Positions 1 to 7,092 of a DNA stretch of 42,373 bases are shown in pieces. The position numbers were made by a program, and so were the translations under genes. The notes beneath the pieces were generated by a model that saw only the letters and a program-made list of their open reading frames with translations, had not been told where the DNA came from and did no database searches. Numbering within the stretch: position 1 is the stretch's first letter; each line of letters begins with the position of its first letter. The DNA is from CAZUQP01 sp964622455 (lineage in GTDB: Bacteria; Pseudomonadota; Gammaproteobacteria; DSM-16500), in assembly GCA_964622455.1 (NCBI GenBank), contig CAZUQP010000024.1, positions 1 through 42,373 of the forward strand, written 5' to 3'.

Positions 1-1
1 T

Positions 2-592
2 TATGGCGGCGGGCCCGGCATGGTGATGATGGCAGGACCACTACAAAATGCGATTGCTGCCGCTAAAAAAGCAGCGCCGCAAATTCCGCGGGTGATTCAT
101 CTATCCCCCCAAGGAAAATGCTTTAATCAAAAAGCAGCGGAAAAAATGCTTAAACAGAAACACTTGTTATTTGTTGCAGGACGCTATGAAGGCATCGATG
201 AACGGCTACTAGCGCTTGAAATAGATGAAGAATGGTCTATAGGTGATTATGTGTTATCGGGCGGAGAGCTCGCGGCCTTGACCATGATTGACGTTATAAC
301 ACGTTTAATACCAGGTACATTAGGACATGCGGATTCAGCAGCGGAAGATTCGCTGACTACAGGATTATTGAAATATCCTCAATATACCCGCCCTGAAAAA
401 TTTAAAGGGTCAGCAGTCCCTGAAATATTGTTAAGCGGCAATCACCAGAATATCGAGCGCTGGCGATTAAAACAATCGCTAGGCAGGACATGGCAAAAGC
501 GCCCTGACCTCTTGGCAAAGAAATCCTTAAATACGCTCGAGCAAACGCTGTTGGCGGAGTTTATTAAAGAATTTGAAAAACAAAATTCTTAG
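2..592 (+). CDS. trmD: tRNA (guanine-37-N1)-methyltransferase TrmD, 5'-truncated by window edge
   Basis: TrmD methylates N1 of G37 next to the anticodon, using SAM, and prevents +1 frameshifting. The reading frame is open from base 2 (YGGGPGM), so the real start lies outside the window and about the last 196 codons are present. Visible family signatures are YGGGPGMV, the GRYEGIDERL segment and YVLSGGELAAL, which form the deep trefoil-knot SAM pocket, followed by the helical C-terminal domain with RPEKFKG and the GNHQNIERWR stretch that contacts tRNA. It is followed by rplS in the same direction after 104 bases, the usual end of the rpsP-rimM-trmD-rplS operon. The stop codon lies at the base of a hairpin. 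Identity is secure. Confidence 0.97.
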   Translation, partial: YGGGPGMVMMAGPLQNAIAAAKKAAPQIPRVIHLSPQGKCFNQKAAEKMLKQKHLLFVAGRYEGIDERLLALEIDEEWSIGDYVLSGGELAALTMIDVITRLIPGTLGHADSAAEDSLTTGLLKYPQYTRPEKFKGSAVPEILLSGNHQNIERWRLKQSLGRTWQKRPDLLAKKSLNTLEQTLLAEFIKEFEKQNS

Positions 593-608
593 GAATTTAA
601 GATTCCTA
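590..608 (+). other. Perfect hairpin at the trmD stop codon
   Basis: A 7-bp perfect stem (TAGGAAT / ATTCCTA) with a 5-base loop starts exactly at the trmD TAG stop codon. No T-run follows it, so it is not an intrinsic terminator. It may stabilise or process the trmD-rplS message; that role is inferred. Confidence 0.5.
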
Positions 609-614
609 GATACT

Positions 615-652
615 CGGACAAGGGAGCTTCTATGAAATGTCCGTGATTTTTT
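615..652 (+). terminator. Possible weak terminator or attenuator before rplS
   Basis: CGGACA (615-620) can pair with TGTCCG (638-643) across a 17-base loop, and a run of six T follows at 647-652. The stem is short and the loop large, so termination would be partial at best. The position, between trmD and rplS, would fit differential expression of the ribosomal protein relative to the methyltransferase. Confidence 0.35.
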
Positions 653-696
653 GGTTACAGTTTTTTTTGGTTAGAAAATAAATGAGGAAATAACCC

Positions 697-1125
697 ATGG
701 CAAATATTATTCAAATACTAGAAGCAGAACAAATGCAACAAGCAAAACCTATGCCTGATTTTGCTCCCGGTGATACTGTTGTTGTACAAGTCAAAGTAAA
801 AGAAGGCGAACGAGTGCGGGTACAATCCTATGAAGGAGTTGTCATCGCAAAACGTAATCGCGGCCTCAATTCTTCTTTTACTGTCCGTAAAATTTCTCAT
901 GGTGTTGGCGTCGAGCGTGTATTTCAAACCTATAGTCCTATGATTGATAGCGTTGAATTAAAACGTCGCGGCGACGTCAGGCGCGCAAAGCTCTATTACA
1001 TGCGCAAATTAAGCGGAAAAGCGGCCCGTATCAAAGAAAAATTAGCCAGCAACAATAAAGGGACTACTGCTGACCTAGGTGTCAATGATACGAATACTTC
1101 TTCAGAGAAAGATACGGGTGAATAA
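697..1125 (+). CDS. rplS: 50S ribosomal protein L19
   Basis: Structural protein of the large ribosomal subunit, at the 30S-50S interface. Family features are the N-terminal ILEAEQM helix, DFAPGDTVVVQVKVKEGERVRVQSYEGVV, the VRKISHGVGVERVF core and the RRGDVRRAKLYYMRKLSGKAARIKEK tail. A GAGGAAA ribosome binding site precedes the ATG. The product is 142 residues, whereas most L19 proteins have about 115. The extra roughly 27 residues (SNNKGTTADLG onward) are polar and acidic and look disordered. It is the last gene of the ribosomal operon visible here; the next gene has its own strong ribosome binding site and an unrelated function. Confidence 0.97.
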   Translation: MANIIQILEAEQMQQAKPMPDFAPGDTVVVQVKVKEGERVRVQSYEGVVIAKRNRGLNSSFTVRKISHGVGVERVFQTYSPMIDSVELKRRGDVRRAKLYYMRKLSGKAARIKEKLASNNKGTTADLGVNDTNTSSEKDTGE

Positions 1126-1197
1126 AAATTAAATAAAATATCTTATAAAAAAAAGCATGAGCGTTATATGAGGCGCGATGATTTGGAGGATAGTGCT

Positions 1198-2283
1198 ATG
1201 ATGAGGCAATCTCAAAAGAACCCTCAGGGACAAAAAAAGGATAGTCGCTTTTTACGTCTCAAAAGAATATCTACAAGAGAGAAAAAAAGCCGATATGACG
1301 CGAAAAGGGCTCAAAAAATCGTCTGGGTTGCTCCAGATGGCAATATTATTAAAAACGGCCCTCCTTATCCTCCAGGCTCGAAAGAAATGCTCTTCAGTCA
1401 CGCTCACCAGCTGACACCCGTCTCTTTTTTTTTAAATAAAAAAACGGGTGAGCCTACTAAAGTTGCTAATGTAAAAAATCTCAATGGATCCGATAAAAAC
1501 AACCACCGTGAAGTCAAAACAGTTAAAAGATGGCGATTTGACAAGCTTCGTGTTCAATGGTTAAAGTCATTCATTTTTTACACTCTGGACCCGAGCAATA
1601 ACGAACCGATAGAATTAACTGGCCCATCTGCAAATGAGAATGGCGTTAAGATCAAGCGAGGAGAATTTCATAAACTATGGAAAAAATGGAATCGAGTGAA
1701 AGGAAAGGTCTTTTACGTTTTCAATCCAAAAACCGGCGAACCTCGATTAACAGAAGAACCTGCTGACCTCGATGAAAACGGATGTAATGCAGAGGGACTA
1801 AAAGTGTATATGCGCACACAAGTTGTCTATGATACGCTGCATGAAGAATGGTATGCCCAACAAAAATTTTCTCATGAAATCGCAACACTCTCGGGCGAAA
1901 ACAGCAGTGAAAGTCAAGAATCCAAAAATCTGGATAACATGTCCGATGACAGCGATAATGACGACGATCAAAACAACCCTGCTGTAAAAAGCCCAGCCAA
2001 TTCAAATGACCTATGGAGCATTCAGAGCCAAACATCTCAAAGCTCCCAAACAGCGGGAGTCTATAGTACATCAACTAATGAAGAATTAGTTAACAATCTA
2101 GCCGCAACTCCAGTTGATACACTTTTTCCTATGCCATTAATAAGCGGCGGCGGCACATCTACTTTTTTTACCCGTCCCCCCACTCCCCCTTCCTCGTTTT
2201 TTACACCCATCCCTCCATTATTTGCAGAACTTATAGAATCTCTCGAGAATCAGGGTCAGAGCTTCTCTTGGAAAAAGCCGTAG
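1198..2283 (+). CDS. Hypothetical hydrophilic repeat protein, effector-like
   Basis: I do not recognise this protein. The start at 1198 is chosen because GGAGGA (1185-1190) lies 7 bases before it; an in-frame ATG at 1168 has no such site. The 361-residue product has no signal peptide or membrane segment. The N-terminal 40 residues are strongly basic. Residues about 75-215 hold three imperfect repeats of roughly 46-50 residues, each with an aromatic strand followed by a TGEP- or NNEP-type turn (SFFLNKKTGEP, FYTLDPSNNEP, FYVFNPKTGEP) and then an acidic ENG-type loop. A Ser/Asp/Asn-rich acidic stretch (about 230-270) and a Ser/Thr/Pro-rich C-terminus follow. This architecture resembles secreted effectors of intracellular bacteria, which is inference only. 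It stands alone between rplS and cinA. Confidence 0.7.
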   Translation: MMRQSQKNPQGQKKDSRFLRLKRISTREKKSRYDAKRAQKIVWVAPDGNIIKNGPPYPPGSKEMLFSHAHQLTPVSFFLNKKTGEPTKVANVKNLNGSDKNNHREVKTVKRWRFDKLRVQWLKSFIFYTLDPSNNEPIELTGPSANENGVKIKRGEFHKLWKKWNRVKGKVFYVFNPKTGEPRLTEEPADLDENGCNAEGLKVYMRTQVVYDTLHEEWYAQQKFSHEIATLSGENSSESQESKNLDNMSDDSDNDDDQNNPAVKSPANSNDLWSIQSQTSQSSQTAGVYSTSTNEELVNNLAATPVDTLFPMPLISGGGTSTFFTRPPTPPSSFFTPIPPLFAELIESLENQGQSFSWKKP

Positions 2284-2372
2284 ATTCTTACTGCCGATTC
2301 CAGGATAATAATGACGATCTCTTTTTCAAACACGCTAAAAATTTTTTGCCTGTTCTTGGATAAAAAAATTGT

Positions 2373-3524
2373 ATGGCTCGAGACACTGTTTCAATCAATA
2401 AAATTGCTCTGCTTGCGACAGGCGATGAAATTGTTAACGGCGATATTTTAAATACGAATTCTCAAGAAATTGCATATAGGCTGCTGAGTGAAGGCATACA
2501 CGTTGGCACCCATATGATTGTTGCCGATCATATTGCAGAAATAGAAAAAGCAATTACATTTCTACTCAAAGATCATAGCGCATTGATTATTACTGGCGGT
2601 TTAGGCCCAACATCCGATGATTTAACTCGCTTTGCCTTAAGCAATGCCATTCAGCGTCCGCTCGTGTTTGATGAAAACACTTGGCAGCACATTATAGAAC
2701 GCTTAAAACGCTTTGGTTATGACACGCCTCCTTTATCGAACCGCCAACAAGCACTTTTTCCAGAAGGCGCCAGCATCATTCCAAATTCGAATGGAACAGC
2801 CGCTGGCTGCCTATTGACCCATCATTTACAACTTATTTTTATGCTGCCAGGACCTCCTGTCGAATGTTTACCGATGTTTGAAAAAATATGTTTGCCCCAA
2901 TTAATACAATCGGGATTACAAGAAATTATCTATCATAAACATTGGTTTTTATTTGGTGTGAGCGAAGGACAAATTGCGGAAGAACTTGACGCACTTGCAA
3001 AACCCTACGATTGCACGACTGGTTATCGATTATGTTATCCTTATATTGAATTTAAATTACATTCCAGCCGCAAACAAGATTTTAATTTGTTGGTCCCTCA
3101 AATTGAGCGAGTCATTCAACCTTATCTAATTGGAGATGGCAGCGAAACAGCTTCCTCATTACTGCAAAAGGAATTGCAAAAATTAACATTCACTTTATCT
3201 ATTCAAGATGTTGCAACCGGCGGTCTATTAGAAACTCTCCTTAAAACACCCGCCACTTATACATATCTTAAATTTGATGCTTCCCCAAATGATGCGCCGC
3301 ACGTCGTCATTAAAGGATTAAATGAATTTTGGCAAAATGTGCCTAACACGGCTCAAACACAACTTGAAATTGATTTTCCTCATGCAAAGAAAAAAAATTC
3401 GATCTGTGCTAAGATCCCTTTTCGCGGATTCAGAGTAAAACACTATGCTGCTGAATTTATTTGCTGGAAAATAATAGATTTTCTAAAAGAATTTTCTACC
3501 AAATATGAAACTGAAAAACGCTGA
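2373..3524 (+). CDS. CinA-family protein with degenerate C-terminal amidase domain
   Basis: The N-terminal half is a clear molybdopterin-binding-fold (MoCF, COG1058) domain: ALLATGDEIVNGDILNTNS, IITGGLGPTSDDLTR and FMLPGPPVECLPMFE. In CinA proteins this domain can hydrolyse ADP-ribose-type pyrophosphates, and a C-terminal PncC-like domain deamidates nicotinamide mononucleotide. Here the C-terminal domain is poorly conserved. The usual ESCTGG motif with the catalytic serine reads DVATGG (within SIQDVATGGLLE), so amidase activity is unlikely. Length is 383 residues against about 400-430 in the family. The ribosome binding site is weak. The 3' end overlaps the convergent RMD1 gene by 29 bases. 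The gene symbol is left empty because function may differ from true CinA. Confidence 0.88.
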   Translation: MARDTVSINKIALLATGDEIVNGDILNTNSQEIAYRLLSEGIHVGTHMIVADHIAEIEKAITFLLKDHSALIITGGLGPTSDDLTRFALSNAIQRPLVFDENTWQHIIERLKRFGYDTPPLSNRQQALFPEGASIIPNSNGTAAGCLLTHHLQLIFMLPGPPVECLPMFEKICLPQLIQSGLQEIIYHKHWFLFGVSEGQIAEELDALAKPYDCTTGYRLCYPYIEFKLHSSRKQDFNLLVPQIERVIQPYLIGDGSETASSLLQKELQKLTFTLSIQDVATGGLLETLLKTPATYTYLKFDASPNDAPHVVIKGLNEFWQNVPNTAQTQLEIDFPHAKKKNSICAKIPFRGFRVKHYAAEFICWKIIDFLKEFSTKYETEKR

Positions 3525-4320
3525 TCACAATTTCAATTAAAATCAGTAAAATAATAATGCTCTCTAACATGCTGGAATGACGATGCTGGACTTGGCTATT
3601 CAACATATCAAGCAATTCTTGCAATACATCCAGTTTTTGATTAAGCGATATCACACGACTTGGAATATCTAAAAATTTTTTTGTCATAATGTAAAAAGGT
3701 TCAAGATTTGGATTTCGCCAAAAAAATTCTGGTGTATCTAAATATTCACTGTTTAAATTAATAGAACTTCTAGCAATAAAAATTTCACCCATGCGCTTAA
3801 ATAACGAACGGCGTGACAAAGAAATAATGCCGCGATTAGCAATTTCTTCCGGCAAGGAAGCGTTCACTTTAACTGTTTCTTGAGTGGCATCTTCAAATGC
3901 TTCTAGTTTAATAGCTTGTGCAAGGCCATAAGAGATAGCGAGTTTAATTTGGGCATTATCAGAATCCAACGTGATAATATCAATTTTAAATCGATCATGC
4001 GTATCAATCGATGTTTCTTCGCCCAATCGATAACAAAAGTGATCTGTTTCAACAACGCTTAAAGGCTGAAATGAAAAATCTTTGACATACTCTATCCATT
4101 TTTGCTCTTGGGCCTTATTAAAACCCCAGCAAACAAATGATCCGTGGCTAAAAAAAAATAAATCGGCAGGTTTTTTGATATTGACTACGTGCAAAACATC
4201 ACGTAATAAACGAGTAAAATATCCCTTGCGTTTAAACGAATTGGCGAGCCCGCGCAGATCATAACTGCCGGCTGTGCAAAAAGATACGCATCTCATAAAA
4301 GATCGGGATGGGTGAGCCAC
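3496..4320 (-). CDS. RMD1/DUF155 family membrane protein
   Basis: The family comprises yeast Rmd1/Rmd8, mitochondrial RMND1 and bacterial homologues whose biochemical function is not settled; RMND1 supports mitochondrial translation. Recognisable parts are GSYDLRGLANSFKRKG and the CWGF strand near the N-terminus, the acidic central region, and the family's C-terminal signature: a coiled-coil LNQKLDVLQELLDMLNSQVQHRHSSMLE followed by one hydrophobic anchor (IIILLILIEIVISVFQ). The protein should be tail-anchored in the inner membrane, with the bulk in the cytoplasm. The listed start is GTG; an ATG eight codons in (4296) is the alternative and neither has a strong ribosome binding site. It overlaps cinA at its 3' end and lies 70 bases downstream of the HD-domain gene. 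Confidence 0.88.
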   Translation of the reverse strand: MAHPSRSFMRCVSFCTAGSYDLRGLANSFKRKGYFTRLLRDVLHVVNIKKPADLFFFSHGSFVCWGFNKAQEQKWIEYVKDFSFQPLSVVETDHFCYRLGEETSIDTHDRFKIDIITLDSDNAQIKLAISYGLAQAIKLEAFEDATQETVKVNASLPEEIANRGIISLSRRSLFKRMGEIFIARSSINLNSEYLDTPEFFWRNPNLEPFYIMTKKFLDIPSRVISLNQKLDVLQELLDMLNSQVQHRHSSMLESIIILLILIEIVISVFQFHIW

Positions 4321-4390
4321 GTTAATCTCTCAAAAATCAAGAAAGGATATATAAACAGTCTAGTTGAATTAACTTTACTCCGCAATTCTT

Positions 4391-5464
4391 CTAACCCCTG
4401 CCCGGCCGAAGCACTTGGACTGACTGATGGTCAAAAAGATGTATCGCTTCATGAAGCTCTCTTGTATAAGCAGCAGCAACTGTTTTTGGATTCGAACAAG
4501 ATTTAGCAATTATTTGTACATGGGTCTCTATTTGAATATCAAACATCTCTTGGAGCGTTTCATTGTCAAAATAAAGCGAATCTAAAGAAACGCCTTGCTC
4601 TTTCAGCATAACATCTCCAATTTTGCTCATGTCATCATATAAACGCAAACGCATTAGTTTATAAATAACTCCAGGTAATTCTTCTGATGATAAATTTTCT
4701 AACTTTTTAATAATAGGATGAAATGTTTTTTCTTGTATCGCCAAAGAATAGGCTGATAATGGACTGATTAAATCTTGATAAGGCGAACAAAATACTTTTA
4801 ATAAATATTTTGCAAAAGGATGATAAAGGGCATAATCAAACAATCCGAGCGGCTTTAACATAATGGAACCATCTAGATGGTGATTTTTATGCCCGTGAAC
4901 AGGATCCTTAGGTATCCGACCCACATCATGTCCTATCATAGCTAATACATCCCTTAAAGTTCGTTCAGAAAATAAAGCATGTTTTCCTGCTTGCAAACCA
5001 TGCCGAAATTCACTGACTGCCTCATGATGAGGAGAATGCGGTTCATATAAACGCTCTGCTTCTGGGCTTTTTAATACAGCCATCATACAGGTCGTATAGC
5101 GCTTCATATCAGGTCGTAATGCTTCAAAATCTTCAGGTAATTTTTTTTTACTGATCGTAGAGGGAACCATCGATTGAATCATTGGCAGGGTTAACGGAGT
5201 TGCTATTAATTGAAATGCTGATTTATTCAAAATATTTTTGGCGGGTAGTTGATTTAAAAAAGTATAAACATTACAGTCAACCGGTTCTTTATTTTTAAAT
5301 AAATTTTTTTCCTGTAAACTTATTAATAATTCTGGATAATCAGGAAACTTGCCAAAAAAGTCATTAAGCGTATATTTCATCAAAGCCTTTGAATTATTTC
5401 CTGTTGTATAACTGAAAAATTGCTGAGAAAAATGAGTAGTATTACGAGAAAAACGAGAAAGCAT
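4391..5464 (-). CDS. HD-domain protein of the PhnZ/MIOX-like mixed-valent diiron oxygenase type
   Basis: 357 residues. From about residue 150 the sequence follows the PhnZ-like HD fold: RHGLQAG (His155), IGHDVGRI (His179, Asp180), GHKNHHLDG (a histidine among 192-196), LYHPFAKYLL (His215), the LSPLSAYSLAIQ stretch, and LRLYDDMSK (Asp277 or 278). These match the metal-ligand positions and spacing of PhnZ, which cleaves a hydroxyphosphonate, and of relatives such as TmpB and myo-inositol oxygenase. PhnZ has about 190 residues; this protein has an extra N-terminal region of about 140 residues that I do not recognise. A good AAGGAA ribosome binding site lies 6 bases before the ATG. No phosphonate-pathway genes are nearby, so the substrate is unknown. 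Confidence 0.75.
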   Translation of the reverse strand: MLSRFSRNTTHFSQQFFSYTTGNNSKALMKYTLNDFFGKFPDYPELLISLQEKNLFKNKEPVDCNVYTFLNQLPAKNILNKSAFQLIATPLTLPMIQSMVPSTISKKKLPEDFEALRPDMKRYTTCMMAVLKSPEAERLYEPHSPHHEAVSEFRHGLQAGKHALFSERTLRDVLAMIGHDVGRIPKDPVHGHKNHHLDGSIMLKPLGLFDYALYHPFAKYLLKVFCSPYQDLISPLSAYSLAIQEKTFHPIIKKLENLSSEELPGVIYKLMRLRLYDDMSKIGDVMLKEQGVSLDSLYFDNETLQEMFDIQIETHVQIIAKSCSNPKTVAAAYTRELHEAIHLFDHQSVQVLRPGRG

Positions 5465-5514
5465 ATTATTTCCTTATAAATAAAAAAACACTTCAAAAAA
5501 TAAAAAATCACTAT

Positions 5515-6528
5515 TTAGTGAATAAAAGCACACCTACTACTATTGCACGATTGCTCTATTGTTTTCCCTATTAAGCTCACATTTCGATTTTGCACCGCCC
5601 TTCGAACCTTGCAATTCGTAAAGCGTTTCGCGTCGAATTCTATTTTTGCTCGATTGTTTTCGCCGGTTTGCTTTGGCGAAGAAGAAGGAAATACTTGCTG
5701 CAATCGACGGGATGATGAAACAAACTCGTTGCTATTTTTTCTATCCCGCTCCCCCTCAAGACGAAGTGCATTTCTTTTTTCATTTAGCTTTTTGTTGACA
5801 TAAAAAATACCATATCCAATACCAACGATAGCAGCTGCAACACCTAAGAGCCCAAAAGTAAAGATGTGCGCAATCATCACTAAGGCCACCGCCGCAGTGA
5901 ATGCCAGATTCAACCCAGAAGCAACAGTATTTGCAGTTGCCAATGGTTTGTAGTGTGCTGCTTCTTCAGATGTTTTAGCGGTGCGAGATTTATAGGTGTA
6001 ATATAATGCAGCAACTGAGTGAAAAAGGGTTTTCACTGCCAATGCAGCAACAAAAATAATCGGTGATAATAAAACATGCGCTGCTTCCCAGATGGCGCCT
6101 CCAACAACGGCTGTTACAAAAGCAGCGGCAGCTAAGGTATTAACAACAGCACGCTGCCATGTTCCTTTTTTATAATCAGCAAGTTTCGCTTGCCGCCAAG
6201 ATTCAATGGCAGAACAGCAGCTTAACCCAACTACGATAGGAAACAGAAAATAATGACCTACGTGCTTAATAAATTCCCGGCCGGCCTCTTTCAAAAACAT
6301 CCCAAAAACAATGGCCATACCCGATAATTCAAGATTACCTATTGTTATTTCTGTTTTTTGCGATTCAATTAGAAGCAGTTCTTTTCTTCGACGTCTTTGT
6401 CTTTTTTCTCTTTCTCTTTGAATAATAAAACTGTCATCCGAACCAGGATTGCCAATACTACGCGGTCTGGATTCAAAAAATCCAAATCCTATACCATTTG
6501 TTTGCTTATGTTCTTCGTTTCGTTGCAT
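5515..6528 (-). CDS. Hypothetical polytopic membrane protein with basic N-terminus
   Basis: Not recognised. The 337-residue product has a hydrophilic N-terminus with a polybasic cluster at about 38-49 (RERE followed by KRQRRRRK). Hydrophobic segments follow at about 93-108, 127-147, 151-178, 202-224 and 226-246. A charged, serine-rich C-terminal tail of about 90 residues ends the protein. There is no signal peptide. Long soluble ends around a central cluster of helices are common among membrane-targeted effectors of Legionellales, but nothing specific proves this. The start has only a weak upstream purine stretch. It lies 50 bases upstream of the HD-domain gene in the same direction and could share its transcript. 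Confidence 0.65.
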   Translation of the reverse strand: MQRNEEHKQTNGIGFGFFESRPRSIGNPGSDDSFIIQREREKRQRRRRKELLLIESQKTEITIGNLELSGMAIVFGMFLKEAGREFIKHVGHYFLFPIVVGLSCCSAIESWRQAKLADYKKGTWQRAVVNTLAAAAFVTAVVGGAIWEAAHVLLSPIIFVAALAVKTLFHSVAALYYTYKSRTAKTSEEAAHYKPLATANTVASGLNLAFTAAVALVMIAHIFTFGLLGVAAAIVGIGYGIFYVNKKLNEKRNALRLEGERDRKNSNEFVSSSRRLQQVFPSSSPKQTGENNRAKIEFDAKRFTNCKVRRAVQNRNVSLIGKTIEQSCNSSRCAFIH

Positions 6529-6624
6529 AAATTGATCTTCATGAAGGTCTATGGAATACTATAAAGGATATACGTTAACGAACCCTTAAAATCAGCAAAT
6601 ATTGGCGGTCTTTTGTGCTGGTTT

Positions 6625-7092
6625 CTAGCTCTCTTGCTTGCCACGCCGCTCCACAAAAAATGCTTTGAGCAAAGCGCCGCATTCATCACTCAACAACCCG
6701 CCATTATATTCAACTCGATGATTAAAAGGGAATTCCGCGAGCTTAAGTACGCTTGTAACTGCGCCTGTTTTTGGGTCTAACGCCCCGTAAACAACCCTTT
6801 TCACCCTTGCATGCACAATCGCGCCTAAGCACATCACACACGGTTCAAGCGTTACATAAAGTGTCGTATCTGGTAATCGGTAATTTTTCATTTTTGCACT
6901 CGCGTGACGTAACGCAACCATTTCTGCATGCGCACTAGGATCATGCATACTAATAGGCGCATTAAAACCTTCTGCAATCAATTGATTATTTTTCACTAAA
7001 ACAGCGCCTACGGGCACTTCTTGATTTTGTTCTGCTGTTTTTGCGAGTTGAATCGCATGCTGCATCCAAAAAATATCGTCTTTCGAAAACAT
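6625..7092 (-). CDS. tadA: tRNA-specific adenosine deaminase TadA
   Basis: TadA deaminates A34 to inosine in the tRNA-Arg(ACG) anticodon, a zinc-dependent reaction. Numbering from the start chosen here, the cytidine-deaminase-fold motifs are HAE (His55 zinc ligand, Glu57 proton shuttle) and PCVMC (Cys85 and Cys88 zinc ligands), preceded by QEVPVGAVLV. Length of 155 residues is normal. I place the start at 7092 because that ATG overlaps the guaA stop codon as TAATG, the same arrangement seen between guaB and guaA; an in-frame ATG three codons earlier is possible. It is the third gene of a guaB-guaA-tadA unit and is probably translated by coupling to guaA. Confidence 0.95.
   Translation of the reverse strand: MFSKDDIFWMQHAIQLAKTAEQNQEVPVGAVLVKNNQLIAEGFNAPISMHDPSAHAEMVALRHASAKMKNYRLPDTTLYVTLEPCVMCLGAIVHARVKRVVYGALDPKTGAVTSVLKLAEFPFNHRVEYNGGLLSDECGALLKAFFVERRGKQES

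Noticed and set aside
4312..4506. Plus-strand open frame of 64 codons
   Set aside because: It runs across the start of the RMD1 gene and the end of the HD-domain gene on the other strand, has no ribosome binding site and no recognisable features; taken as a shadow.
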